DNA from: Lentisphaeria bacterium UBA4640 | GTDB lineage: Bacteria > Verrucomicrobiota > Lentisphaeria > Victivallales > UBA1829 | Assembly: GCA_002405835.1 (NCBI GenBank) | Contig: DHMO01000042.1 | Location: 1-64,000 of the forward strand | Direction: 5' to 3' | Length of the DNA: 64,000 nucleotides | In this document: positions 25,241 through 33,508 of the stretch, one piece after another | Layout of the letters: each line of letters starts with the position of its first letter | Numbering within the stretch: the first letter of the stretch is position 1 | Notes under the pieces: model-generated | The model's input: the letters and a program-made list of their open reading frames with translations, nothing else | What the model was told of the DNA's origin: nothing | Databases searched by the model: none | Position numbers and translations under genes: made by a program

Positions 25241-26254
25241 TCAGATAAATTCCGCGGGGATGATGACGGAGCGCGGTTTGCGGCGTGTGTTGATGGCGTG
25301 GATCAGCTGTTCGGCAATCTTGATTCCGCATTCGCGGCGCGGGACTCTGACTGTATGGCGACCGGACGGGACGCCGGGGAGGGGGAGCCCGTCGCAGCCG
25401 ATGACGGGGATGCTGATGTTGTGTTCGCGGAGCCCCTGGAGAATTCCGGGCAGCTGGTGGTCGTACGCGGCTATGAGGGCGTCCGGACGGGTTCGTTCGA
25501 GGAGATTTTCGAGCGCGGAGGCGCCGCTTTCCGCGAGCGGGCGGACGTTTTCGATGAGCGCGGGATCAGTCTGGCGGTATCGCTGAAGAGCCTTGAGATA
25601 GGCGTCGAACTTCCGCATCTGCTGGAGATTGACATAGCTCCGGGTCTGCCCGATGAAGGCGATTTTTGAACAGCCCTGCGCGATGAGCCAGTCCACGGCG
25701 TCGCGGATGCCGTCTGTGAAATCGAACGCGACTTGCGGAATTGCGGGATCATCGACGGGGTCGCATGCGGAAATGAACGGGACATGGGCGGCGGCGATGC
25801 GGTCGAGCACATGTTTTTCGCCGATTCCGAGCACGATTTTCCCTGTGGAAGCGCAAAGGGAGAAGCGGTCGAGACGCAGCAGTCCTGTTTCGGGGTCGGA
25901 TTCGAGCATATTGAGAATGGTGCGGTATCCGGCGGCGGAGAGTTTCTGCATCATGCCTTCCCAGATTTCGTTCCAGAAGGGGTGAGTGAAGATGGTTGTG
26001 AAACCCTCGAAGATGACTTCGATCATGCGTTCTGGATAGAGTTCTCTGCGGTTCTGGATGATGCGTGTTCCCGCCCGTTTTTTGCGTTCGAGCAGTCCCG
26101 CCTCGACGAGTCTTGCAACGGCTTTGTTTGCGGTTTTGATATTGACCCCGAATTCCTCCGCGAGGGTGAGCGTGTTGGGCAGCCGGTCGGTGTAGACTCC
26201 GTCCGCGATTCTCCGTTTCAGCTCCTCCGCAATATGCGCCTGTTTGTATTCCAT
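25241..26254 (-). CDS. GntR-type regulator with LacI-like effector domain
   Basis: A 337-residue transcription factor of the GntR-HTH/LacI-effector hybrid type, as in AraR. The winged helix spans residues 1-70 (LPNTLTLAEEFGVNIKTANKAVARLVEAGLLERKK), and the rest is a periplasmic-binding-protein-like sugar sensor (GCSKIAFIGQTRSYVN, PDALIAAYDHQLPGILQGL, IPVIGCDGLPLPGVPSG). It sits downstream of the dehydrogenase-epimerase-GH57 operon on the same strand, so regulation of that sugar operon is likely. I could not identify an operator. Confidence 0.88.
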   Translation of the reverse strand: MEYKQAHIAEELKRRIADGVYTDRLPNTLTLAEEFGVNIKTANKAVARLVEAGLLERKKRAGTRIIQNRRELYPERMIEVIFEGFTTIFTHPFWNEIWEGMMQKLSAAGYRTILNMLESDPETGLLRLDRFSLCASTGKIVLGIGEKHVLDRIAAAHVPFISACDPVDDPAIPQVAFDFTDGIRDAVDWLIAQGCSKIAFIGQTRSYVNLQQMRKFDAYLKALQRYRQTDPALIENVRPLAESGASALENLLERTRPDALIAAYDHQLPGILQGLREHNISIPVIGCDGLPLPGVPSGRHTVRVPRRECGIKIAEQLIHAINTRRKPRSVIIPAEFI

Positions 26255-26351
26255 GACTTACGCCTGACAGAATCCTTTATTGAAATTTCAGAAAAGATAG
26301 CACATGTTTTCGGAAAAACAAGAGATGAAAAACAGATTCGGAAATAAAGAA

Positions 26352-26415
26352 CATGGTCACCGGCTCGGCCGGTGACCATGCGGGGATCGAGCGATTGCTC
26401 CGGAGGCAATCGCTC
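26352..26415 (-). terminator. tandem perfect hairpins after the GH57-like gene
   Basis: CATGGTCACCGGC (26352-26364) pairs with its complement at 26368-26380 over a three-base loop; GAGCGATTGC (26389-26398) pairs with 26406-26415. Both stems are perfect. On the minus strand only a weak T-rich stretch follows, so they may terminate or insulate the sugar operon from the regulator gene. Confidence 0.6.
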
Positions 26416-26434
26416 TCGGTGAATCAGTGGCGGA

Positions 26435-27814
26435 TTATTCGCCGAAATATTTCTGATCCATCAGTTCCTTCTCGATCAGCTTGATCTGCGTTTCCATCAG
26501 CGGTGCAGAGTAGATCGCACGCTTCTCAGCAATGCCGCCTTTCTCCATCGCTTCGCCGAGGAACTTGTTCGCGGCAAACAGATCGTCAATCGACTCGCGG
26601 ACGTTGAAGCGTCCCGGGGTGGTCGGCAGCGGGGGCCAACGGGAGTCGGAAACGTATGCGGATGTCACAGCCTTCATCGCCTTGTCAAGCTCCGGCGTGT
26701 TGCCGATGTGCTTGCGGACCGCGACAATGCCGTCGTAGACCATGCGGCAGACCGGGTCGAAGATCAGAGAATAGCTCGTGTTCGCCCATGCCTTGTAGGT
26801 TCCGCCATGCCATGCGGCGCCGTTTTCGATGTGGTCGATCAGATCGTTCTTGATCAGCTCTGTGGCGTTGTTGATCACTTCACCCGGAGTGGTGAGTTCG
26901 TAGCCGATGCTCTTCGCCATGTCGAGAAGCTCTTTGAAGCGCTGGACGGACTTCGGTTCCGGCTCGAAGAAGCGGGCCTGGTTGAACTGCTTCACATAGA
27001 AGTAGGCGGAAGAACCGATGTATTCCGCATCTTCCGCGTACGGCATGATGAAGGAACCGGTCTGCGCAATGCGCGGCTGCCACTTCAGGAACATTTCCTT
27101 GATTTCGTCGAGGCTGACCGGAGTTTCGCGGCAGCCTTCCGTCGCGCCCATCAGGTACCAGAGCATCGGGTTTGCCATGCAGTCGGAGCGGAAGACCATG
27201 CGGAGACCGTTCGGAGCAACCGACGGATTCGTCAGGTACTTCAGGAATTCCGGCTTGTCCTTGATGTATTCTTCAATCTTGAAGAGGTGGTTCTTGTTGG
27301 AGTGACCCTGAACGTCATATTTGAGCCCGGTCGCCTGACGGATTTCCGGGAAGGAGAGGAAGAAGCTGTCGGCGTCCATGACGAGGTTTTTGTAGCCGGC
27401 TTCCTTGTAGATTTCGGGGAGGTAGGAGGCCCAGCCGCACTCCGGATTCCATCCGGTTTCGGGGCGGACGCCGGTGTATTTTTCCCATGCTTCAAGACCG
27501 TGCTTGAGGGTGTCCAGTCCGATTTCCGGCGGAACGTTCGCGAGCATCACGTGGATGAACGGGGATGCAACCGGTTCAATTTTGCCTTCCTTGACCAGTT
27601 CACGGAGGAGGGCGAGGACGGCCGGAGCCTCCTGATCCATCACTTCAAGCGTTCTGCCGGAAGCCTCGAACGCGACTTTGTAATCGCCGTCGCGGACGAG
27701 TTCAAAAAGCGGGCGGTAGCAGTTTTCGCAGACCCATGCGCGGCGCTTCGGGTCGAGCTGCGAATACTGGATGTTCGCATGAGGCATAAAAATGACTTGC
27801 GGTTTGTTCGACAT
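26435..27814 (-). CDS. glycoside hydrolase family 57-like protein
   Basis: A 459-residue soluble protein. PHANIQYSQLDPKRRAWV near the N-terminus, a GWNPECGWASYLPEI motif near 120-134 and GYKNLVMDAD suggest a GH57 or glycoside hydrolase/deacetylase beta/alpha barrel, with the motif glutamate a catalytic candidate. The substrate is unknown and no signal peptide is present, so it should act on a cytoplasmic glycan or sugar conjugate. AAAGGAG precedes the start. It is the third gene of an operon with a dehydrogenase and an epimerase. The family call is moderate. Confidence 0.65.
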   Translation of the reverse strand: MSNKPQVIFMPHANIQYSQLDPKRRAWVCENCYRPLFELVRDGDYKVAFEASGRTLEVMDQEAPAVLALLRELVKEGKIEPVASPFIHVMLANVPPEIGLDTLKHGLEAWEKYTGVRPETGWNPECGWASYLPEIYKEAGYKNLVMDADSFFLSFPEIRQATGLKYDVQGHSNKNHLFKIEEYIKDKPEFLKYLTNPSVAPNGLRMVFRSDCMANPMLWYLMGATEGCRETPVSLDEIKEMFLKWQPRIAQTGSFIMPYAEDAEYIGSSAYFYVKQFNQARFFEPEPKSVQRFKELLDMAKSIGYELTTPGEVINNATELIKNDLIDHIENGAAWHGGTYKAWANTSYSLIFDPVCRMVYDGIVAVRKHIGNTPELDKAMKAVTSAYVSDSRWPPLPTTPGRFNVRESIDDLFAANKFLGEAMEKGGIAEKRAIYSAPLMETQIKLIEKELMDQKYFGE

Positions 27815-27861
27815 TTATTTGTCTCCTTTATTTAGGTTGGTTGTGAATGTATTCTTCTGTT

Positions 27862-28677
27862 TCAAGCCTCGTGCGCTTTCAGGAAGTTCAGGCTGCGGGT
27901 CATGCCGTCTTCGACGTCTTCGGGAAGTTCGTACTCGATCATTGCGGGACCGTCGAACTCCTTGAGAACTTCCATGAGCCGCGCCCAGTTGAGGCGTCCT
28001 TCTCCGCACGCCGCCGGGCGCACGCCGCCTTCCACATCGCGGAAGTCCTTGAGGTGGACATAGGCGATGGCTTCCTTGAACTGACGGAAGAATCCGACGG
28101 CGCAGGTGGTTCCGACCGCGGTCAGATTCGCGGGGTCATAGGCGCAGGAAACACCCGTCTTCACGATCTCTTTCCAGATATCGGTACGGGTGGATGTACT
28201 GTTGAAATGCACGAGCGCGCCGTTATCCAGGCATGCGACTCCGCCGTGGGTTTCCACGCAGAGACGGACGCCGGTGTTTTTTGCGTAATCGCTGACTTCC
28301 TTCAGCGCTGCGAGCATCTTCACGAGCCGATCGCCGATGACCACACTGTCGGAATTGAATCCGGCGAAGATGCGGAGATAGCGGAGACCGAGCTTTGCGG
28401 CGATGTCGATGACTTCCTTCACCTTCTTGACCTGTTCGGCAACGTCGTCGCCGGTGAAGTCGTTTCCGGTGCAGCCGCACTCAAGACGGATTCCGTACTG
28501 GCGGAACAGCTCCTTCACATGTTCGATCTGCGCATCGGTTGCGCCGAGCTGAAGGGCGTCCTTGTCATAGTTCGCAATGGAGAATTCCAGCAGTTCCAGT
28601 CCGAGCTTTTTTGTGAGGGCGAGCTGGGATTCGAGGGACTCTTCGCGGAGTCCCCAGGCGGCGAGACCGTACCGCAT
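27862..28677 (-). CDS. sugar phosphate isomerase/epimerase (AP endonuclease family 2 fold)
   Basis: A 271-residue TIM barrel of the xylose isomerase-like group. Metal-ligand candidates are seen in LRICVETHGG-type (RLCVETHGGV), CAYDPANL and YVHLKDF segments. Members isomerise or epimerise keto sugars and inositols, and the substrate here is unknown. I placed the start at 28677, where ATGA overlaps the dehydrogenase stop; upstream in-frame starts would lie inside that gene. Confidence 0.82.
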   Translation of the reverse strand: MRYGLAAWGLREESLESQLALTKKLGLELLEFSIANYDKDALQLGATDAQIEHVKELFRQYGIRLECGCTGNDFTGDDVAEQVKKVKEVIDIAAKLGLRYLRIFAGFNSDSVVIGDRLVKMLAALKEVSDYAKNTGVRLCVETHGGVACLDNGALVHFNSTSTRTDIWKEIVKTGVSCAYDPANLTAVGTTCAVGFFRQFKEAIAYVHLKDFRDVEGGVRPAACGEGRLNWARLMEVLKEFDGPAMIEYELPEDVEDGMTRSLNFLKAHEA

Positions 28678-29726
28678 CAGAGATCCCTCCAGTCGAAGAG
28701 AACCTTGAAGCAGTTCATGCCCTTTTCGGACTGGTATTCGAACGCCTCTTTCGCTTTTCCGGCGGGCCAGATTTCGTAGGGAAGATGCGTGGTGTCGATT
28801 TTGCCTTCGCTGATCCACTGGAGGATCTGTCCTTTTGCACGCCACTTCATGGCGCAGGTCATGGACATATTGACGTTTTTGACGAACCAGCGGTGATAGT
28901 GGTCGAAGAGGAGTTTTTCGGGGTAGTCGCCGTTGAGGTGAATGTAGCCCGGCTCATCGTCATCCGCCCATCCGCCGTCCTTGATGAACTTGTAGAGGAT
29001 TCCCGGAACCGCGGGGTTGCCGGAACATTCGATGATTTTGTCCGCCTTTTTGCCGTTTGTGAGCTCTTCGAGCTTTTTGATTCCGGCTTCATCGGGAGTG
29101 ATGACGAAGTTCGCGTAATGCTTTGCGATTTCCTGACGGTAGGGATGCGGTTCGGCGATGATGATTTTCGCGTTCGGGGATTTGATGCGGATGATCTGCG
29201 CCGCGCCGATGCCGTTCATGCCCGCGCCGAAAACGAGAACCGTTCCGGTGTAATCGGGGGTGAGTCCGAGACGTTCCACGCCTTTGAGGGAGACGCAGAA
29301 GAGGTAAGCGAGGACCGCCTGTTCATCGGTGACGTTGTCGGGGATCTTGCAGAGGGGATCGCCCGCGCCGCCGGCGTTTGCGGAGTCTTTGTGAACAATC
29401 TGGGTTCCGCCGCCCCATGCCGCGCAGACGTCCATGTAGGTGCGGCATTCGTTGATCATGACGCGGTCGCCTTTTTTGAATCCGGGAGCGTAGGAGCCTT
29501 CTTCGAGGACGATACCGATGTTTTCATAACCGGGGACGAGAGGATACCAGCACTGCTCGGGGTGCTGCATTCCATGGTAGGTTTTCATGTCGGTGCCGGT
29601 GCTGATGGCGCTCATCAGGGTTTTGCAGACGACGGTGTCCTCGCGTTTCGGGGTCAGGGTCACTTCACGGAACGCCGCTTCGCCGGGACGTTCGATCACA
29701 GTTGCCATAGTTTTCACGAAAGACAT
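28677..29726 (-). CDS. zinc-type alcohol dehydrogenase-like protein
   Basis: A 349-residue medium-chain dehydrogenase: N-terminal GroES-like domain (VPGYENIGIVLE) and a Rossmann domain (LVFGAGMNGIGAAQIIRI near 163-180). The usual catalytic-zinc cysteine of the CGTD motif is replaced by threonine (STGTD near 42-46), as in some sugar-linked and bacteriochlorophyllide dehydrogenases. It probably oxidises a polyol or sugar before the epimerase acts. GGAAGGTG precedes the ATG. First gene of the operon, behind a near-consensus promoter. Confidence 0.82.
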   Translation of the reverse strand: MSFVKTMATVIERPGEAAFREVTLTPKREDTVVCKTLMSAISTGTDMKTYHGMQHPEQCWYPLVPGYENIGIVLEEGSYAPGFKKGDRVMINECRTYMDVCAAWGGGTQIVHKDSANAGGAGDPLCKIPDNVTDEQAVLAYLFCVSLKGVERLGLTPDYTGTVLVFGAGMNGIGAAQIIRIKSPNAKIIIAEPHPYRQEIAKHYANFVITPDEAGIKKLEELTNGKKADKIIECSGNPAVPGILYKFIKDGGWADDDEPGYIHLNGDYPEKLLFDHYHRWFVKNVNMSMTCAMKWRAKGQILQWISEGKIDTTHLPYEIWPAGKAKEAFEYQSEKGMNCFKVLFDWRDL

Positions 29727-29769
29727 AATTCACCTTCCTTGATTTATGAGGTTGTTCGTGTATGGATAT

Positions 29770-29797
29770 ATTATAGAGTAGTTTACCCGCTTTTCAA
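29770..29797 (-). promoter_or_regulatory. promoter of the sugar operon
   Basis: Minus strand: TTGAAA (29797-29792), 16 bases, perfect TATAAT (29775-29770). Confidence 0.75.
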
Positions 29798-29857
29798 GAG
29801 AACAAAAGGGAAACAGGCTGGTTTTAATCAGATTTTTCTGTTTTTTGATATATGGTT

Positions 29858-29892
29858 TTTAAAGGACTGCCGCGGAAACGGCGTTCCGCGGC
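29858..29892 (-). terminator. hairpin after aroE
   Basis: GCCGCGGAA (29869-29877) pairs with TTCCGCGGC (29884-29892). On the minus strand the stem is followed by a short TCCTTTAAAAA, a weak T tract. Confidence 0.5.
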
Positions 29893-29905
29893 GGTTCATG
29901 AAAGG

Positions 29906-30745
29906 TTATTGCTTTTCGGCGTAGGCTTTGTTCAGCGCGGCGCGCATGGCCTCGACAGGGGCGGGACGTCCGGTCCAGAGCTCCAGAGAACGTGCGCCCT
30001 GATGCAGAAGCATTGCGAGTCCGTTTGCAAACGGAATGCCGCGGCGTTCGCATTCGCGGACAATCGGGGTTTTCTTGTAGATCGTGTCGTAGACCCTGAT
30101 TGACTGCGGAAGAAGCGAGAGATCAATCGGGGCGGGATCGTCGGGTTTGAGTCCGAGGCTGGTGCACTGGATGACCACATCCGAGGCGTTCAGAAATTCG
30201 GAAATCCGCGCATTGTCGTCAATGGTGCAGGTCCGCACATCGGTTCCGTAAGCGGTGCGCAGTTTTTCCGCGAGTTCATCGGCTTTGGCGACCGTGCGGT
30301 TGATGAGGAGAAGAGCCTGCGCGCCCTGCGAGGCGAAATATGCTGCGGCTGCATGGGCGGCGCCGCCGCAGCCGATGAATGCGATGCGTCCGCCGCGGAC
30401 ATCGAACTGAAACGCCTCTTTCAGCGCCTGAGCGAGCCCGTAGCCGTCGGTGGTGTCGCCGTAGAGACGTCCGCTTTTGACGGTGACGGTGTTGACGCTT
30501 CCCGCGACCTGAGCTTCCTTCGAGATGTGGTCGAGGAAGGGGAAAATCGCGTTTTTGTGGGGGACGGTGATGTTGAATCCGGCAAGCCCGCGGCGCGCCT
30601 GTTCGGTGAATTCCTTTAGATCATCGTGCCGGACATGTTCCGCGAAGTATTCCGCATCAAGACCGAGGGCTTTGATTCCGGCGTTCTGCATGGCGGGGGA
30701 GAGCGAATGGGCGATCGGATCGCCGATAACTGCAAATTTTATCAT
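29906..30745 (-). CDS. aroE: shikimate dehydrogenase
   Basis: The enzyme reduces 3-dehydroshikimate with NADPH in aromatic amino acid synthesis. The 279-residue length is usual. The N-terminal substrate site includes SLSPAMQNAG and NITVPHK (catalytic Lys); NTVTV and GDTTDGYG carry the conserved Asp. The nucleotide loop GCGGAAHAAAAYF lies near 125-137 with NRTV downstream. AGAGGA precedes the ATG. It is divergent from the prenyl synthase gene. Confidence 0.93.
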   Translation of the reverse strand: MIKFAVIGDPIAHSLSPAMQNAGIKALGLDAEYFAEHVRHDDLKEFTEQARRGLAGFNITVPHKNAIFPFLDHISKEAQVAGSVNTVTVKSGRLYGDTTDGYGLAQALKEAFQFDVRGGRIAFIGCGGAAHAAAAYFASQGAQALLLINRTVAKADELAEKLRTAYGTDVRTCTIDDNARISEFLNASDVVIQCTSLGLKPDDPAPIDLSLLPQSIRVYDTIYKKTPIVRECERRGIPFANGLAMLLHQGARSLELWTGRPAPVEAMRAALNKAYAEKQ

Positions 30746-30764
30746 TTTTTTCCTCTATGCGGAT

Positions 30765-30792
30765 TTGTTTCACCGCGTTTATCGTGTATATT
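30765..30792 (+). promoter_or_regulatory. promoter for the prenyl synthase operon
   Basis: TTGTTT (30765-30770), 16 bases, TATATT (30787-30792). Confidence 0.55.
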
Positions 30793-30818
30793 GCTCTATA
30801 TTAACATAGGTGCGTTTT

Positions 30819-31895
30819 ATGAAAAGTCAACTGGAAAATGAACTTGCGCTTGCGCGCGGGCTCATAAATGAATTTATAACGGATGATCCGTTTCCGTCGC
30901 AGATCCGTCCGGAGGCGCTGCGCAAGGCTGTGCGGCTCTATCCGATGCGGGGGGGCAAACGGCTTCGTCCGGTTCTCGCGCTCTGGTCCTGCGGCGCGGT
31001 CGGCGGCGATCCGGTGCGTGCGCTCAACGCGGCCGCCGCGTGCGAAATCTTCCATAACTGGACCCTCGTTCATGATGACATTATCGACTGTGACGAGGTG
31101 CGGCGCGGAAAGCCGACCTGTCACATGGAACTGCGGAAGGAGGGCTCAGCGCGGTTCGGGCTGCTTCCCGGCCGTGCGGAAAAATACGGAACGGATTTTG
31201 CCATTCTGACCGGAGACGTTCAGCAGGCGTGGGCTTCGGATGTTCTGCTGCGCTCGACCGACCGTGGCGTTTCCGCTGAAACCGCGCTTGCAATGGCGCG
31301 GAGAATGCAGTCTTTTCTCAACCGGGAGCTCATTTCCGGCGAAGCGCTGGATGTTGAATTTGAGTACCGCAAGGTGCTTCCGCCGAAAGCGGAGGTGATT
31401 GACATGATCCGCGGCAAGACGGGGGCTCTGCTCGCGTTTTCCGCCGAATGCGGCGCGATGGTGGGACTCGATACGCCCGACTGGACCGCAAAGCCGGCTG
31501 CCGCGCTTGCGGAGTTCGCTTCGGAACTCGGATATGCATTCCAGCTCTGCGACGACCTGCTCGGCGTTTACGGCGACGAGGCGACGTTCGGCAAACCGCT
31601 CTGCTCGGATTTCCGCGAGGGCAAGCCGACCGTTCTTTACCTGGAAGCTCTGGAGCGTCTGACCGAATCCGGACGCGCCGAACTGGCGGCGCTGATGAAG
31701 CGGCCGGCGTATACGGAGGCGGACATTGCGAAAATCCGCACTCTGCTGGAAGAATGCGGCGCGCGTGCGGCGGTTGTCCGTGCGGCGGAGGAGTCGTCGG
31801 ATAAGGCAATGGCGAATCTCTCTTCGCTTCCCGAAAACAAATACCGTTCTCTGCTGGAAGATCTGGCGGAGGACCTGCTGAAACGAAATGTCTGA
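30819..31895 (+). CDS. polyprenyl (geranyl/farnesyl-type) diphosphate synthase
   Basis: A 358-residue isoprenyl transferase condensing IPP with allylic diphosphates. RPVLALWSCGAVGG precedes the first aspartate-rich motif DDIID at residues 86-90; the second is DDLLG at 245-249, with Gly where Asp is usual. Chain length cannot be told from sequence. The ATG at 30819 follows AGGTG; a GTG at 30810 is also in frame. It uses the products of the MEP genes found elsewhere in the window and starts a three-gene run. Confidence 0.88.
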   Translation: MKSQLENELALARGLINEFITDDPFPSQIRPEALRKAVRLYPMRGGKRLRPVLALWSCGAVGGDPVRALNAAAACEIFHNWTLVHDDIIDCDEVRRGKPTCHMELRKEGSARFGLLPGRAEKYGTDFAILTGDVQQAWASDVLLRSTDRGVSAETALAMARRMQSFLNRELISGEALDVEFEYRKVLPPKAEVIDMIRGKTGALLAFSAECGAMVGLDTPDWTAKPAAALAEFASELGYAFQLCDDLLGVYGDEATFGKPLCSDFREGKPTVLYLEALERLTESGRAELAALMKRPAYTEADIAKIRTLLEECGARAAVVRAAEESSDKAMANLSSLPENKYRSLLEDLAEDLLKRNV

Positions 31896-31919
31896 CCTTA
31901 AAATACAGGAGAAACAAAC

Positions 31920-32798
31920 ATGGCACACAAAAGAGTTGAATTCATGGGCTGGAAGAACTGCATTGAGATCTCCAGCGGCAAGCTGAAACTGATCGTTGCG
32001 ACGGAGATCGGACCCCGTATCGTGGGCGCGTTCTTTGACGGCTCCGACAACCTTTTCCATATCTTCCCGGAAACGGCGGGACAGACCGGCGGCGACGAGT
32101 GGAACAACTACGGCGGACACCGTCTCTGGCACTCTCCCGAGGACAAGATCCGCACGCAGACCATCGACAATTTCCCGGTTGACGTCAAGGACACCGCGAA
32201 GGGCATCACGCTTCATGCCGGTCCCGATGCGAACGCCGGAATCGAGAAGACGATTGAAATCATTCCGGTCAAGGGCGATTCCTTCAAGATTGTGCACACC
32301 CTGCGCAACTGCAACCGCTGGGACGTCGAGCTTGCCGCGTGGGGCATCACGGTGATGGCTCCGGGCGGAAAGGCGATTATTCCGATGCCGCAGGGCGATC
32401 CCGAAGCGCTGCTTCCGAACACTTTCATTTCCCTCTGGCCGTATGTGACGCTTTCCGACGGCAGAATCCGTTTCGGTTCCAAGTACACGCTTGTTCAGCA
32501 GGATTCCAAGTGCGGACCCGCCAAGATGGGCTGCAACTGCGAAGACGGCTGGATCGCCTACCAGAACAAGGGAATCACCTTCATCAAGAAGTACGAGCAC
32601 TTCGTCGATGCGGAGTATCCGGACAACGGATGCAGCGTCGAGTGCTACACCAATGACCAGATGCTGGAAATCGAAACCCTCAGCCCGCTCTATCAGCTCG
32701 CTTACGGGGAAGAGGTTCAGCACACGGAAGTCTGGAGTGCGCTCCGTCTCAGCAAGGAAATCCTTGATGAAGCGGATGCCGAACTGGTCTTCGGCTGA
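31920..32798 (+). CDS. galactose-mutarotase-fold protein (DUF4380-like)
   Basis: A 292-residue protein with an aldose-epimerase-like beta sandwich pattern: IVATEIGPRIVGAFF, WNNYGGHRLWHSPE, LRNCNRWDVELAAWGITVM and EIETLSPLYQL are the typical blocks. It lacks a signal peptide. It may bind or epimerise a sugar, but the substrate is unknown. AGGAGA lies seven bases upstream. Its stop overlaps the next ATG by one base (TGATG). Confidence 0.65.
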   Translation: MAHKRVEFMGWKNCIEISSGKLKLIVATEIGPRIVGAFFDGSDNLFHIFPETAGQTGGDEWNNYGGHRLWHSPEDKIRTQTIDNFPVDVKDTAKGITLHAGPDANAGIEKTIEIIPVKGDSFKIVHTLRNCNRWDVELAAWGITVMAPGGKAIIPMPQGDPEALLPNTFISLWPYVTLSDGRIRFGSKYTLVQQDSKCGPAKMGCNCEDGWIAYQNKGITFIKKYEHFVDAEYPDNGCSVECYTNDQMLEIETLSPLYQLAYGEEVQHTEVWSALRLSKEILDEADAELVFG

Positions 32799-33508
32799 TG
32801 CGTTTCCCCCTGTGTTATCTTCCGCTTCTGCTCTCCGTTCCGCTTGCCGGCGCGGAGAGCTGGAATGTGCGCATTGAACCGTCGCTTGACGGGGAAATCG
32901 TTGCAACTGCGGCTGCGGATGCGTCTGCGGCCGTGCGGGAGAAGACGGGGGACTGGCGCGGAATCGACCTTCCGGAAAAAGCTCCGGTCTGGGTCGCTTC
33001 CGTCTTTTTGAATGCGGACGGTTCGCTGAAAGAGTCCGTCCGTCTGCGTTCGGGACCGGGCGTGATTTATCCCGCATATCATTACAGCCGTCCGGAAGGT
33101 CCGGAGAAGGTCCGGATTCTGGAACGGGCGTATGACGGCGCCTGGCTCCGGATTGCTCCGCTGCGCGGTCTGCGCGGGTATGTGCACAGCCGCTTTTTCC
33201 GGGAATCCGTCGAACATTCCACGCCCTCCGTTCCGGTGAAACCGGATGAGAAGATCCGGCGCGACAATTATCTTATGACCGTGGAAGGCATCCCGGTCCG
33301 CCTTTCGGAACCGGTCGGTTCCGCCTCATATGAACTGATACTGGAAATCAACGGCAAGAAACTTCCGATCGGCTATCTGCTTTCGCCCCGTCTGAATCTG
33401 AACCTGTGGGAAAACCGCATGGTGAGGATCACCGGACGCCAGCTGTGGGTGAAAGGCATCCGGCGCCCGTTCTGGGAGATAGAGAAAGTTTCGCCGTCCT
33501 GGAAATAA
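32798..33508 (+). CDS. secreted SH3-like domain protein
   Basis: A 236-residue protein with a cleavable-looking signal (MRFPLCYLPLLLSVPLAGAES). A bacterial SH3 domain spans about 75-135 (LRSGPGVIYPAYHY, WLRIAPLRGLRGYVHSRFF). A second beta-rich part near 150-235 has LILEINGKKLPIGYLL. SH3 domains usually bind peptidoglycan or peptides in the periplasm. It ends one base before the convergent ruvB stop. Confidence 0.75.
   Translation: MRFPLCYLPLLLSVPLAGAESWNVRIEPSLDGEIVATAAADASAAVREKTGDWRGIDLPEKAPVWVASVFLNADGSLKESVRLRSGPGVIYPAYHYSRPEGPEKVRILERAYDGAWLRIAPLRGLRGYVHSRFFRESVEHSTPSVPVKPDEKIRRDNYLMTVEGIPVRLSEPVGSASYELILEINGKKLPIGYLLSPRLNLNLWENRMVRITGRQLWVKGIRRPFWEIEKVSPSWK

Noticed and set aside
31146..33077. 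643-residue minus-strand open frame across three plus-strand genes
   Set aside because: It crosses the stops and starts of the prenyl synthase, mutarotase-like and SH3 genes, all of which have family support and ribosome-binding sites.
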